64,000 nucleotides of DNA from Neurospora tetrasperma FGSC 2508 (lineage: Eukaryota > Ascomycota > Sordariomycetes > Sordariales > Sordariaceae), in NCBI RefSeq assembly GCF_000213175.1, contig NW_009799102.1:3145050-3209049 (forward strand), given 5' to 3'. Each line of letters starts with the position of its first letter. Position 1 is the first letter of the stretch. The notes under the pieces are model-generated. The model worked only from the letters and a program-made list of their open reading frames with translations, was not told the DNA's origin and ran no database searches. Both the position numbers and the translations under genes were made by a program. This document shows positions 1-14,480 of the stretch, in pieces.

Positions 1-3000
1 TTTAGGCTATTATTCCCTAGACGAACCTTATTTAGTCTATACGAATAAACCTTTCTTCGAAGGTTTAGATTCTTTTATTTAAATAAAAATTAAATAGTAA
101 ATAAAAGGTTTCTATTTTTAAATTTTATATTAACGTAACTTTATACGCCCTAATAAGAATTTTTAAGTATTTAATTTAATATTTCACTAATCCGATTACA
201 ATTCCTCGTAATTTCCTATAGACTTTAATTAATTAATAGAATACTAAAACTCTATATATAATAGTACTACGGATATATTTAATATATATTTCCTTTACCC
301 GAATAAAGGAGTAACCTTATATTTTCGCTACTAATTTTGTAAGTATATTCGTTTAAATTTTGATTTTTTATTTGACTTTTTTTATATAAACCCGGTAATT
401 GAATTTACAATTTAGTTAAACCCCTAGGAATTTTATCGATTTTATTAGTTGAAGTATTACGTCCCTAAATTAGAGAGTTTCTATTTTTAGTACGTTCGTT
501 TATATAAAATACATTAATTCTATTTTACTCGCTTTAAATTCTATACCTCTCGCCCTAATTTATTCCGAATATATTTTTTATACTATTTATGAGGTCCGGT
601 AATTTTCTTTAATAGTATAGGCTATTATAACGATATTAATATTATTTATAAAACCGATTATAATTATATTTAAAATTATTATTAACTTTTAATATAATAG
701 AATAATAAAGAGAATAAATAAAATAAATAAGAGGGGGGAGCCCTAAAGTACGTTTATTATAAAAGTATAGGGGCGAAACGTTTTATTATTAAAGAAGAGA
801 GTACCTTTCCTATTAGTAATAAAGTTCGCTACTTATTTAATAATTTACATTAGGAGTTATATTTCTTATAAAATATATAGAAGTTATTTATAATTATTTC
901 TATTAAACGCGCCCTTTAAATTAAAGAGTATAAGGGACGTTACAATTCCGAATTTTTAAATTGTATAGACTATATTAATAATTATTTAAATTATAAACTC
1001 TATTAAATAGCCTGCCTAATTACCTATTTAACCCTCTAATAGGAGGTTAAATTCTTTAATTACTTTTATAAATCTTTTAATTATAAAGGCTTCGAAGATT
1101 TTTCTAATATTATTAAATAGTAATATAAATTTCTATATACTTAATAATTTTTATTAAATAGTACTTTTTTTAGGCTTTTTAAGAATAATTACTTTCGTAT
1201 CCCTAAACTATTATAGGAAATATCCGAATTAGAGGCTAATAATTATTAAATATACTATTATTTATTAAAATAGTTGCCCGTATAATTTTAAAAATTTATT
1301 TAAATATTAATTAATATTTAGGGCTTTATTAAGCGCTATCCGGGAGAGGACGTTTTAAATATTTTCCTTAGCAATTAATTTATTAATAATTAATAAATTA
1401 ATACTATTTACCAATTTAATTTAGTCTAATAAATATTTTATTAATATATTTACCTTTAGGAAGAAATAATCGGTAAGAGTTTTGGCCTTACTATTATAGT
1501 TTTCAATTTCTATTACCCCTTCGCTAATTCGGAAGGTTAGTAATTTAAACGGATTTATTAAATAATAACTTTAGGTCTAAGTTTATTTCTTTAAAGGTTA
1601 AAATAAATTAGATTTTTTAAGGCCTTAGTAACGCCTTTTTATTACGTAACCTACTATTCTTTTAAAATAATTTTCTTTTCTTTATTATTATTTCAACGAA
1701 TTCCCTTTAATTTAATAATATCTAGTATTTAAATTATATTTAATACTTCTACTACACTTCCTTTATAACCGATTTATATTTTAATATCTATTAATTCGCT
1801 CTCTTCCCCCGACTTTTCTTCTAATATAAGATAAATTCTTTTATAATACTAGTAAATTTTCTATCGAATTTATAAAAACCTTATTCGAACTCTTCTATTA
1901 TATTAATTTTTTTTAAAATTAAAATCTATTTCTCCGCCGCCTCCTTTATTTTTATTATATTTATAAAATTTTAACTATAATTTCCTTCCTTTTCTACCCT
2001 CCTATTCTTTCTTCCTATTTAAATTTAAATTTTTTAAGGGTAATAGTCGGAGCCGGTTTATTCGTACTACTATATTCCCTAATATTTAATTTCAACCCCG
2101 GGTAATAATTATATATAATTGATTATTCTATTTTTTTCTCCTTATATTATATTATTAAACTTTGTTAGTTTACTACGGAGGGTAAATAAATTAAGCCTCT
2201 AATATTATACTTATATGAAAAAGCGTATAGCCTTTAGGCTAATTCTATTCTCTAAATTCTAATTAGGATAATAAAGGTTAAAATCCCCGACGGTAATAAT
2301 TCAATTTCCTACTAAGAGCCCGGCCTCAAAGAATTTAAAGACTAGGGATCCCTACTAATATTCTAATATTCCTTATATTAGAATAAGTAAATAAATAAAA
2401 TAAATAGGTGTAAAATCCTTTAAACTTTTAAATATTATTATAATCCAATCCCTTCCAATCTAAAAATCAAAGTCCTTTAAATTCTATTTCTTATTTATAT
2501 ATATTACTACCCTTTTATTTTTTAAATAATCGATTCCGAAATACCTTCCGCCCCTAGAATAGTAAATATTCCTATTTAAATTTCTACCTTGCTCCTAGAT
2601 CGCTATAATATTATAAGTCTCCTTTTATTCGAATAGAAGCTTCCCTCTTTCATACAATTTCCTTATATTCTAATAGAATATTTTTAATTAGATTATTAAT
2701 TACCCAAAAATATGATTCCTATAAATCCTTTAATAAGGATAGAAATATTGCTTTCTTTAAGGGAATTATAACCGTATAAATATTATTACTACTATATATC
2801 CAACTCCCTATACTTTAGGAGTATAGGTAGTATATATTTATTGAACTTTATTAGATTAAGAATTTCGGTCGGAGGATTGGGCCGACGATTTTTTTTAATT
2901 GCCTTCTCTTTATACCTCCTCTAATTTATCTCTCTAAAATAGTAATAATATAGGAGTTAGGAAGGGCGTCCGGCAAATTACCCTTATTTATAATCTCTAT

Positions 3001-4463
3001 TACTAATTCCAATACTTTTCCAACCGGGTTTTTATAAGGGGGGGCGAATGCCCGCAACCTCTCGGCGTACCTAATAAACGCCTTCGTAATAACTTTCTAG
3101 AAAAGGGGGTACTCTTTGTAATTATAAATAAAATCTAACTTCTTTTTATATAATTTATAATAAACAAGTAATTTATTTTTATTCGACGGATAATTTACTT
3201 CGTTAAAATAATCTCCTTTGTATTTAATTTTATTATATTAAATGCAAATATTTTCTTAATAATAGAATTTGATTATATATTTAATTCCCTAAAATTTAAA
3301 GTACTATTAAACGTTATTCGAAGTTTAGAACGGTTTGTAAAGGTATATACTACTATTCTAAAGAAAGAGATTATTTTAAAGGAAGTTTACTACCTTCGAA
3401 GTAGTAATTTCTATTAAGAATAAACTTCTATTCTCTCTATCCCTTCTTTTTTAAGGCCGAATTCTTATAATAGCTACTTCCTCATTCTTATCCCTCACTA
3501 TATTTATTAATACCTCTAATATACTATAGTTATTAATACTATTCTAAAGTACGCCCTAAATTAATATGCTTATAATATTTATAATAATAAAAGCCTCCTT
3601 ATTAAAGACCTTTGTAACCTATACCTAATTTTACTAATATTAATTATATATAGACTTATTAAAAATAATTATATAATCTCTAAATATTAATATCCAAATA
3701 GCTACTCTAATTACTAAATTTAATTTCTTCCGGCCTAGGGTCGTTACTACGGCCGTCTTCGTATCTTCGTTCGAACAATTTACAAATTCAGTAATAATAA
3801 TTACTCCCTTAATAATAAATTACTATTCGAAATTAGAAGGGACAAACTTCTTAATATTAATAATAAATAATTATTAGAGGGTAATACCGATTTTACTTAG
3901 GATAGTTCTCGTTATAATATTAGCCTATTATTTTAATACTTCCTAAATACCTTTCTTAATCTCTTTTAAAATATCCTTCTTTAAATTATTAAAATCCTTT
4001 TTAATAATAAACTAATTAATTCCAACCTTATTAGCCTCGGGTTGTATAGACCTACTTTTTCCGACGCGAGCTTGTACGAATTCGAGAAATAATTTTCGAG
4101 CCTAATACTAATCTTCGGTCGAAATAATATTATAACTTATAAATTTATTTGCTTTAGTAATAAACTTTTTTAATATTTTATCGTTTTCCTCTATTTAGTC
4201 CGAAGTCTTCGCAAATAAATATAACTTTAGGGTCGTTATATACAGAAATTTCTACAAGCGGGTTGTAAATACTATTTTTAAGCCTACAAATACCGTTATC
4301 TATAATTATTGGTAATAATAATACAATACTATTACTACATTCGTCGTAGGATATTATAAGGGATGTAAACGACCCTCCTAAATCGATTACCATTATTAAT
4401 TTTCGTTTTGGAGCACTCTTCGACTAGAAATCGGCGTTTCCGGTTTCGGCGTCGTTTTTTTCA
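1..4463 (-). mobile_element. RIP-degraded LINE (Tad1/I-like), inverted 5' part, cut by window edge
   Basis: The reverse complement of this segment is colinear over its whole length with the full-length LINE copy at 9,195-13,657. The 5' end of the element lies at about 4,463 and the copy runs off the left edge of the window. The matching endonuclease GDFN region falls near 2,290 and the reverse-transcriptase F-x-D-D region near 640. Only short open stretches survive; the longest is 4,178-4,393 on the minus strand (71 codons), the start of ORF1. CA and TG dinucleotides are nearly absent, as expected after RIP. Its 5' end abuts the sense-oriented LINE 3' part at 4,464, so the two pieces may be one twin-primed insertion. 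Confidence 0.85.
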
Positions 4464-6311
4464 TAAATAAAGAATAGGTATTGTACTATAATTACTAATT
4501 AGCAGTAGTAATAATTAAATTAGATCGACGGTACGAATTTACTATTACCGACCTTACCCCTAAGTTTAGTAGTAAAGCTATTTAATAATATATAGTTAAT
4601 ACGAAGAAAGATAAGAAAAAGGGGAGAATTCGAATATTGGAAGAAGATAATAACGAATTATATTTATTAATTAAAGCGAAGAATTCCCTCCTAATTTAAA
4701 CTAGAACGGAAGTTATAGGATTCTAGGCTTTTTTCTTTTAGAGAAAGGTATTAGGCGTTTAAACGCCCGTCTACGCTTATAAATTGGAAAAAGAGACGTT
4801 CGCCTATATTATTTTGAATTGCCTTAATCCGGAAAGTTTTTTTTATTTAGATATTAAAACTTAGTTATTAATAGAAGAAGAATTCTAGAATTATTTGGAC
4901 GATGGAATTAAAACCGAGAGGATTCTATTATAGGCGTTGAATTTAGGTACATTAAAGGAATATTATCTAATAGTCGAATTAAAGGAGGAATAGTATAAGG
5001 AATTTGCAAAATACTTTTAAGAAGGGAATAAATTATTAATAATATTAGGATAAAAGAATAAAGGGACGGAGAGGAAATAATTATACTATAATTATAGTAA
5101 AAACCGAAGTACCATTTATTTAATACTTAATTGCGCTTAAGAAACTCTTCGAGAAGTTCTATTATACGAATTTAATTTATAGTAATATTGTAACACTACT
5201 AAACCTGATTATTATTTATAATAGGGCGATTAGGGGTATCGATAGTTATAGGGTTACTAGGGGTAGTACTACTATTATTAGAACCGGAGACTATATAAAC
5301 GATAATATAAATATAAATTGCGGTTTAGAGGTTAATAATTAGGAATAAAATATTAATTAAAAAAGAAGGGCAAGAAAAAGGAGGATATAGAGTTTATAGG
5401 AAGTTAAAAGGAGGTAAATCTTTTAATAATAATGTTATGAAAAGTATTAGGACTGGTAAATTTTTAATTAAATTTTAAATTTGCAGCGAAATTTAAAATA
5501 TAGTAAAGGTAGGGGATTTTACAAATAATATTAAATAGCTTAATATAAAGATTAAGAATAATAAAACGGATAAATATATTAGTTTTAGGGGATTTGGAGA
5601 TTTAGATTACTATAAAGGATATAAAAAAAAATTATAAGCTTTAAGCAAGCCGGGGCTATAAAATTAAAAGAAATTATAGAGCCCGGAAATACTTTTGAGG
5701 AAGAGACTTTAGGGTCAGAGGTAAAGTCGATCGGGTTGGGATAATTATAATTAGAGGAAGCTATTTTAAAAGACGTTATAATAGGAAAGAAGGAAAGTAG
5801 GAAGAAATTAGGAAGGGGCGCTATAGGAAGGATTATATAATTAGAAGAGAAGGCCCTTATATTATTATAAATAGGGGTAGAACCGAAGGTTAGGAAGTAA
5901 AAGGACGGGGTAGAGGTAAATATAAATAAAAGTAACGAAACGGAAAGGTAGGGATATAAATAGGAAAATAAAATAGAGAAACGGGAGGAAGGTAGAAGAA
6001 AGGGTAATAAAAGTTGAGAAGGAGAAGCGGTAAAGGAAGGCGACGTCCCTAACTATATCCCTATTATTCTTATTATTCTAGTATTAGGATAATATAGTAA
6101 AGGAAAAAACGAAATTAGTTTGCTATAGCGGTGGGAAAGAACCGTTATAGCTATAAGTAAAGTAGGAATAATATAAGTAAATTACAACTGAAATAAAATT
6201 AAGGGTTTTTATCCGGCGGCGTTTAACGCCGTACGGTTTTCCCCTCTAGAGAACTAGAGAAGGACCCTATACCAATAAGGCGCTATAGTTATATAGTTAG
6301 GGTAAAAGAAT
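4464..6311 (+). mobile_element. LINE 3' segment (same family), sense orientation
   Basis: Direct repeat of 13,870-16,153, the 3' part of the full-length LINE. Similarity begins abruptly at the end of the inverted copy, after a short T-run. It ends with the family's 3' terminus, a GCGTTAACGCCGTACGG-like stretch followed by an AAGGCGC block and a terminal GGGTAAAAGAATA. Compared with the full-length copy it lacks roughly 0.4 kb (the counterpart of about 14,730-15,150), with similar AT-rich sequence at both deletion ends. It is heavily RIPed and has no usable reading frame. Confidence 0.85.
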
Positions 6312-7426
6312 ATTATTAACCTTTAAAGCTAATAGTCTTCTTTACTAAAGAAGTAAATTTCCACTTCCTCTTTATAAAGCCTAAGCCTTCTATCTTTAAT
6401 AATATTAATTATAATCCTGACGTACGCGTAATTAAATAGGGTAATATTAATTTACAATAACCGTAGTTTAGAATAACTTCTATTATAAAGTAGGAAGTAA
6501 ATTTAGTAATAGTAATTGCAGGCTAGTTAATCTTATTAATACGAATATTAATTTAATTTATTAATTAGAAGATTTAAAGGGGGAGAAGTCAGAGAGGGAG
6601 AAATTAATGAGGGGAGAAGGTGGGTCGAAATTTGTATTTTCCTTACTAATTATTAGTTTAGATTATATAGTACTTTTGAATTATTGAGACGGAATAGTAT
6701 AATAGCTAGTAAATATAATTGCGATAGTTCTACCACCTTCTAATTTATTAGAAAATTGAAATCATATAGCGGAGTATAATAATATTAACAGGTAATTATT
6801 TATTTATTTATTTTATAATTATCTTCTAAGTAATTTTAGCCGGCGTAAATATACTAGAGTTGAAATAGATTACAGGGTGTTATATAAGTAACTACTATAT
6901 TTTACCTACTATAATCGGCTAGTAAGTAGTTACAATAGCGGGGTATTATTAATAATAATATTATTTTAGTACTTTCTCTATTCGTAAATAGTTTTAAAAG
7001 ACTAAATAAAATAGCGGGGTATTAATAGCGATAGTCTAGTAAATATAATAATAGAGGTCATAGTATTAATTTTATATTCGGTATAGGGTAGGTTTGGAAG
7101 GCGGTTAATTATAGGGACGGGTAGTAAATATAAGGTACCCGATCTTAGTAGGAGGTTGTTTGGTATAAGAAAGGGTTTATTTAGACTTTATTATAATTAA
7201 TAATATACAATTCATAATTTACTATAATTTATAACTTATACCTTACATTATATTTAGTAGGTACTTGTCTAATCGGTACAATATAATAGGGTTTTAGTTT
7301 CTGGAATATACTATCGAATTCCTAAGTGGCCTTATAGAATTTAATTTTTTAATTTTAACTCTTCCTTTTATATATAACCCCTATCCGTTATTTTTAGATC
7401 TAGTTATATTATTAGCCTCTAATTGT
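6312..7426. other. unassigned AT-rich, RIP-like sequence
   Basis: No reading frame or element boundary could be assigned. A motif close to ATAGCGGGGTATTA recurs near 6,940 and 7,015, with a weaker form near 6,775. Around 6,880-6,935 a GTAACTACT...AGTAGTTAC inverted repeat could be part of an old LTR or terminal repeat. Before the 7,435-21,637 element inserted, this stretch was joined to the sequence now at 21,646, so it could be the outer part of the Plavaka-type element that lies there. That link is inference only. Confidence 0.4.
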
Positions 7427-9234
7427 TTTATTTAGAGAAACTCTACTCGCACGTTGAAGAAACTCTATTCGTACGTAGATCCACCCTCTTCCTCCATACC
7501 CAACCCTAACCCTATAGACCCCCAGACCGACCCGCACCCATCTGGTATATACTGCGCCCGCTAAGCTCCTAGATTTCAACCTATTATACCCATTTAGGGG
7601 TTGTACTAGCCACCCTCGTACTGCACTAGCCACCCAGCCAGTCTAACTTAGCAATTATTCTAGCATATGCTTCGTTACATTACTTCCTCTACTAAACTAC
7701 ACATTACCCTCGTCACCCTCAATCAATTTACTACATTATATTTCGCTAATTATTATTAAGTTAATAAAGCGCTATTATTCAATCGACGGTACAGATCCAT
7801 CTATTACTTTTCAGTACATTTCCCCAACTAACCGTAATGCAGATAGCCGATACAGCGACCTAACCCGCGTACGACTATAGCGCGGGTAACTACCCCAGTC
7901 AAACAATCGACCTCTCCCTCATCGATCCTAGACTAAAACCCTCAATAAGCACTACCTTAATCGAGCCCCCCTCTACGCAGCCAAAGCCTATAGAGATTAA
8001 TAGTAGTAACCCTAATAATAATAATAATAGTAATAGTTACAATAAGCCTTATCCTCTCTTTACAACCTAGTATAACAATTTCGATAACCTTGTTAAAGTA
8101 ATTAAAGAGTAGGGTAAAGAGTACTCGTCTGGGCTAGAAACGCCTCAGACCCTATGCGCTAGCACGGGGTCTGGTTCAGCGATTAGCAAAATTACCTGCG
8201 ATTAGCAAAAAAAATCGAGAGACTTACTCCACCACCCAAATTACTAACAAATCAAAGTACCAACGTTTTGTCGCATAACTACATCATAGCCAGAATCACC
8301 TTTTTTATTCTAATTACCGCGCTATATCACTAACTATAGCCATAGTATTCTAGCAGTCTAAAATATTGTAATTATTCGTAATTATACTCAATATTATTGA
8401 TAAATCCCTCCTATTACTCTTTGCCCTTATTGGCCAGCTTATTAATACTATTATTTTCAACCTTAATTATTTAATTAGCAGGCGGGTTAAATACTATAAG
8501 GAATGCAATAATCACCTCCTCTACCAGTACCTCTCTCTCTTTATTATAAATTTATAGTAGTAATAAAGGTCCTTCTAGTACTTAGTTGTATAGAAGCTGT
8601 ATATTATTAATTTCGCGGCCTTCTTATATTATTTATACTATAATTGCCTCCTTTTTGTTATTATTAAACCTTTTCTAATATATTCTCTTAAATTCTCAAT
8701 ATTAAATAAAAAATATTCTTTATCTTTTAATTATTCTAGTAATAGCTTTATAATATTGTTCTGTTTAGTACGATTCTTGCCTTCTACTTTTAATTATATT
8801 CTAGTAGTCTTTATCTACTTTTTACGATCCTTCTTAAAAGTAATAATCTACTTACGTAGAATAATCCTCTTAATATTAATAGTCTTCTTTCTAATGCGGT
8901 TTGTCTCCTTTTAGTATATAGGGATATAGTTGTTATTATTAATTATTAGTCGAAGACGAGTATTATTAATGGTAATTGGGCTAGTTCTTATAATTAGCCA
9001 GTTAATTGTAGAGCGGGTATTCTTTTTAAAGGTATCTTCAACCTCCTTCCTTCTCTTCCTTTTATTAGCCTTTATATTAGATATTGTTATTAATAAAAGA
9101 CTAAATTGTACTTTATTTCCCTTAGTTATTATATACTTAGTCGTTGGGTTTAATAGTATATTATTAAATTTAGTATATTAAATACTATTATTAAAACGAC
9201 GCCGAAACCGGAAACGCCGATTTCTGGTCGAGGA

Positions 9235-10725
9235 GTGCTCCAAAACGAAAATTAATAATAATAATCGACTTAGGAGGGTCGTTTACATCCCTTACGATAT
9301 CCTATAACGAACGCAACGATAGTGTTGTATCGTCGTTACTAATAATTATAAATAGTAGTACTTATAGGTTTAAAAATAGCGTCTATAATTTACTCGCAAA
9401 AATTTCTGTATATAATAACTTTAAAACTATATTTATTGCAAAGACTTCGGACTAAATAAAGGAAGATAATAAAATATTAAAGAAGTTTATTATTAGAGCG
9501 AATAAGTCTACGGATTATAATATTATTTTAATTAAGGATTAATATTAGGTTCGAGAATTACTTTTCGAATTTACATAGATTTATATTAGAAAAAGTAGGT
9601 TTATATAATTCGAGGTTAATAAGGCTAGAACCGACTAATTTATTACTAAAAAGGATTTTGATAATTTAAAGAAGGATATTTTAAAGGAGATTAGAAAAAG
9701 TATTTAAAAGGTACTAAAATAATAGACCGATATTGTAGCGAAAACCATCCCAAATAAAATTAGTACTACCCTCTAATAATTACCTATTATTATTAGTAAA
9801 AAATTTATTACCTCTAGTTTCGAATAATAATTTACTATTAAGGGAATAATTATTACTATTAAGTTTATAAATTATTCGAATGAAAATACAAAGATAGTTG
9901 TAGTAACGACCCTAGGCCGGAAGAAATTAAATTTAGTAGTTAGAATAGTTATTCGGATATTATCGTTTAGAAATTATATAATTATTTTTAATAAATCTAT
10001 ATATAATTAATATTAGTAAAATTAAATATAAGTTATAAAAGTCTTTAGTAAGGAGGCCTTTATTATTATAAATATTATAAGCGTACTAATCTAGGGCGTA
10101 TTTTAAAATAGTATTAATAATTATGTTATATTGAAAGTATTAATAAATATAGTAAGGAATAAGAATAAGAAGGTAATTATTATAAGAGTTCAGCCTCGGA
10201 AAAAAAGGGACGGAGAGAATAGAAGTTTATTCCTAATAGAAGTCGCTACTTCGAAGGCGGCAAACTTCCTTTAAAATAATTTCTTCTTTTAAAATAGTAA
10301 TATATATATTTTACGAACCGTTCTAAACCTCGAATAATATCTAATAGTAATTTAAATATTAAGGAATTAGATATATAATGAAATTCTATTATTAGGAAAA
10401 TATTTACGCCTAATATAGTAAAGTTAAATACAAAGGAGATTATTTTAGTAAAATAAATTATTTATCAAATAAAAATAAATTGTTTATTTATTATAAATTA
10501 TATAGGAAGAAGAGATATTTTATTTATAATTATAAGGAGTACCCCCTTTTTTGGAAGGCTATTATAAAGGCGTCTATTATATATACTAAAAGGCCGCGGG
10601 CATTTGCCCTCCTTTATAAAAAGCCGGCCGGAAAAGTATTAGAGCTAGTAATAGAAATTATAAATAAAGGTAATTTATTAAATACCCCTCCTAATTCTTA
10701 TACTATTACTATTTTAGAGAAATAA
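9235..10725 (+). pseudogene. LINE ORF1 (gag-like) remnant
   Basis: The plus-strand trace starts with a frame resembling the open 71-codon stretch at 4,178-4,393 of the inverted copy (IDLGGSFTSL) and ends in an uninterrupted 81-codon stretch at 10,480-10,725. That stretch contains KRPRAFALLYKKPAGK and ends at a stop just before the ORF2 trace. Position and size (about 500 codons) fit the first ORF of Tad1-type LINEs, whose product binds the element RNA. Interruptions are mostly TAA/TAG in RIP contexts. No intact protein is possible. Confidence 0.55.
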
Positions 10726-10759
10726 ATTGGAAGAAGCGTAAAAAGAGGGCGACTAAAAA

Positions 10760-13700
10760 AAATCGTTAGCTCAACCCCCCGACCGAAACCCTTAGCCTAA
10801 TAAAGTCTAATAAATATATATTATTTATATTCCTAGAACGTAGAAAATCGGACGTATAATAGTATTAGTACTTATATAATTAGAATTCCCCTAAGGGAAG
10901 TAATACCCTTATTTTCTATTAAGGGACTTATAGGAACCCTATTTTAAGGTAATCAATAATCTAATTAAAAATATTCTATTAGAATATAGGGAAATTATAT
11001 AAAAAAGGGAAATTTCTATTTGAATAAGAAGAGGCTTATAATGTTATAGCAATTTAAAAGCCGGGTAGAAATTTAAATAGGGATATTTACCGTCCTAAGG
11101 GTAGGAGGTATTTTGGAATCGATTATTTAAAGAATAGAAGGGTAGTAATATATATTAATAAGAAATAAAATTTAAAGGACTTTAATTTCTAAGCCGGAAG
11201 GGATTGGACTATAGTAATATTAAAAAACCTAAGGGATCCTACGATTATTTATTCTATTTATTTACCTATTTTAATATAAGGAATATTAAAATACTAATAG
11301 GGATACCTACTTTTTAAATTCCTTGAGGCCGGGCCCCTAATAAGAAATTAAATTATTATTATCGGGGATTTTAATTTCTATTTCCCAATTAGGATTTGGA
11401 GAATAGGATTAGCCTAAAGGCTATATACCTCTTTATATAAATATAATATTAGAACTTTAATTTATTTACCCCTTATAGTAAATTAACGAAATTTAATAAT
11501 ATAATATAAATAGAGAGAAATAGAATAATTAATTATATATAATTATTACCCGGGGTTAAAGTCGAATATTAAAGAGTATAGCGGTACGAATAAATTAATT
11601 CCGACTATTACCCTTAGGAAATTTAAGTTTAAATAGGAAAAAAGAATAGGAGGGTAGAAGAAGAAGGAAATTATAATTAGAATTTTATAAATATAATAAA
11701 GGTAAAGGAGGTAGTAGAAAAATAGATTTTAGTTTTAAAAAGGATTAATATTATAAAAAAGTTCGAATAAGGTTTTTGGAGGTTCAATAGAGAATTTATT
11801 AATATTATAGAAGAATTCGGCCTATATTAAAAGAAAGGTTAAAGAAGGAAAGTGAATTAATAAATATTAGAATATAAAATAGTTATAAAGGAAGCGTAGC
11901 GGAAGTATTGGATGTAATTTAAATATTAAATATTATTAAATTAGAGGTAGTTTATTAAAATAATAATAAAAAAGAAGAAAATTATTTTGAAAATATAGCG
12001 GGCTACGTAGTACGAAGGCGTCGCTAAAGCCTTAAAAAACCCAAATTGATTCTAGCCTTTAAACAAATAGGCCCGGACTTAAAATTATTATTTAATAGAC
12101 CTACTTAAATTATTAGCCTTCCAAGTTAATAAAAGGGTAATAAAAATCAAAAATTATAATAGTAAAGCTAAAATCCTTATCAATTATTTCTTCTTAAGGG
12201 TAAATATTGTAATAGAATATTTACTGGATTGGATTAATTTAATAAATAGCGTTAATCTAATAGTTATTAGTAAATTAATTATTAAAGAAAATATTTAAAA
12301 CGTCCTCTCCTAAATAGTATTTAATAAAGCCTTAGGTATTGATTAGTATTTAAATAAATTTCCAAAATTATACGAGTAACCATTCTAATAAGTAATAGTA
12401 TATTTGGTAATTATTAGCTTCCGTTTCGGATATTTCCTATAACGGTTTAAGGATTTAAAAGTAATTATTTTTAAAAAGTTTAGAAAAAACGCTATTTAAT
12501 AAAAATTAGTAAGTATATAGAAATTTATATTATTATTTAATAATATTGAAAAAATCCTCAAAGCCCTCGTAATTAAGAGATTTATATAAATAATTAAAGA
12601 ATTTAACCTTTACTAGAGGGTTAAATAAGTAATTAGATAAATTATTCAATAGAATTTATAGTCCGGGTAATTATTAATATAGTCTATATAGTTTAAAAAT
12701 TTAGAATTGTAATATCCTTTATACTCTTCGATCTAAAGGGCGTATTTAATAAAGTTAATTATAAATAGCTTTTATATATTTTATAAGAAATATAATTCCT
12801 AATATAGATTATTAAGTAAATAGTAAGCTTTATTATTAATAGGAAAAGTGTTTTCTTTTTTAATAATAAAACGTTTCGCCCCTATACTATTATAATAGGC
12901 GTACTTTAAAGCTCCCCCCTCTTACCTATTTTATTTATTCTCTTTATTACTTTATTATACCGGAAATTAGTAATAATCCTAAATATAATTATAGTCGGTT
13001 TTCTAAATAATATCAATATTATTGTAATAGTCTATACTATTAAAGAAAATTGCCGGATCTTATAGGTAATATAAAAAATATATTCGGAATAGGTTGGGGT
13101 GAAAGATATAGAATTCGAAGCAAGTAAAATAGAATTAATATATTTTATACGGATAAAGGTACTAAGGACGGAAGTTTTCTAATTTTGGGATATAATATTT
13201 TAATTAATAGAATTAATAAAATTCCTAAGGGTTTAACTAAATTGTAAATTTAATTACCGGATTGATATAGAAGTAATAAAATAAAAAATTAAGATTTAAA
13301 TAAATATATTTATAAAATTAATAGTAAAAATATAGGGTTGTTCTTTTATTCGGGTAAGGGAAATATATACTAAATATATTTATAATATTATTATATACAG
13401 AGCCTTAAAATCCTATTAATTAATTAAAATTTATAGGAAATTATAAAGGATCATAATTAGATTAGTAAAATACTAAACTAAGTATTTAAGAATTATTATT
13501 AGGGTGTATAAAACTATATTAATACGGAATTTAAAAATAAAAACCTTTTATTTACTATTCGATTTTTATTTAAATAAAAGAGTCCGGGCCTTCGAAGAAA
13601 GGCTCGTTCGTACAGACTAAGTAAAATTCGTCTGGGGAATAGTAATTTAGGTAATTAATTATATTCGGATATAATAAATTAGAAATTAGTTATTTACTAA

Positions 13701-14480
13701 TAAATTAGAGAATAGTATGATTAAAATTAAATAAATTAAAACGTAAATACTAATAGAAAAATTATTAGTAATTATAATTGGCCTCCCTCCGGAATTAGGG
13801 TCCCCGCTACTACTATTATAAATCCTAAAACCTATAATTATTAATAGGAAAAAAATAATTAGAGGATATAATAAATGGAAAATAAGTATTGTACTATAAC
13901 TATTGATTAATATTAATAGCAGTTAAATTAAATTAGTAGTATAAATTTACTATTACCGACCTTACTCTTAAATTTAATAGCGAAATTATTTAATAATATA
14001 TAGTTAATACGAAGAAAGAAAAGAAAAAGAGGGGAATTCGAATATTAGAAGAAAATAATAATAAATTATATTTATTAATTAAAGCGAAGAGCTCCTTCCT
14101 AATTTAAGTTAAAATAGAGGTTATAAAACTTTAGGCTTTTCTCTTCCGGAGAAAGGTATTAAACGTTTAAACGCTTATTTATACCTATAAATTAAAAAAA
14201 GAGACCTTTATTTATATTATTCTAAACTACCTTAATACCGAAGGCTTTTTCTAATTAAATATTAAGAACTAATTATTAACGAAAGAAGAACTCTAGAATT
14301 ATTTAAATAATGGAATTAAAACCGAAAAAATTTTATTATAAGTATTAAAGTTAAATAAATTAAAGGAATATTATTTAATAATCAAATTAGAAGAGGAGTA
14401 ATATAAGGAATTTACGAAGTATTTTTAAAGAGGGAATAAATTATTAATAATATTAGAATAAAATAATAAAGGGATAGGGA
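10760..14480 (+). pseudogene. LINE ORF2 (AP endonuclease / reverse transcriptase) remnant
   Basis: Readable landmarks in order on the plus strand: a GDFN endonuclease motif near 11,361, a DLKG-x-FNKVNY reverse-transcriptase block near 12,735, an SSPLLPILFILF block near 12,915, and GFLNNINI at about 12,996-13,020, where the usual F-x-D-D residues read N-N as RIP would produce from GAC codons. A region near 14,210 resembles the Cys-His motif after the RNase H region of fungal LINEs. In life the enzyme would nick target DNA and prime reverse transcription of the element RNA. The same landmarks occur in the inverted copy at 1-4,463. Heavily broken. Confidence 0.75.

Noticed and set aside
8930-9181. 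83-codon hydrophobic plus-strand frame
   Set aside because: A by-product of AT-rich RIPed DNA inside the TA-target transposon; the likelier coding strand there is minus.
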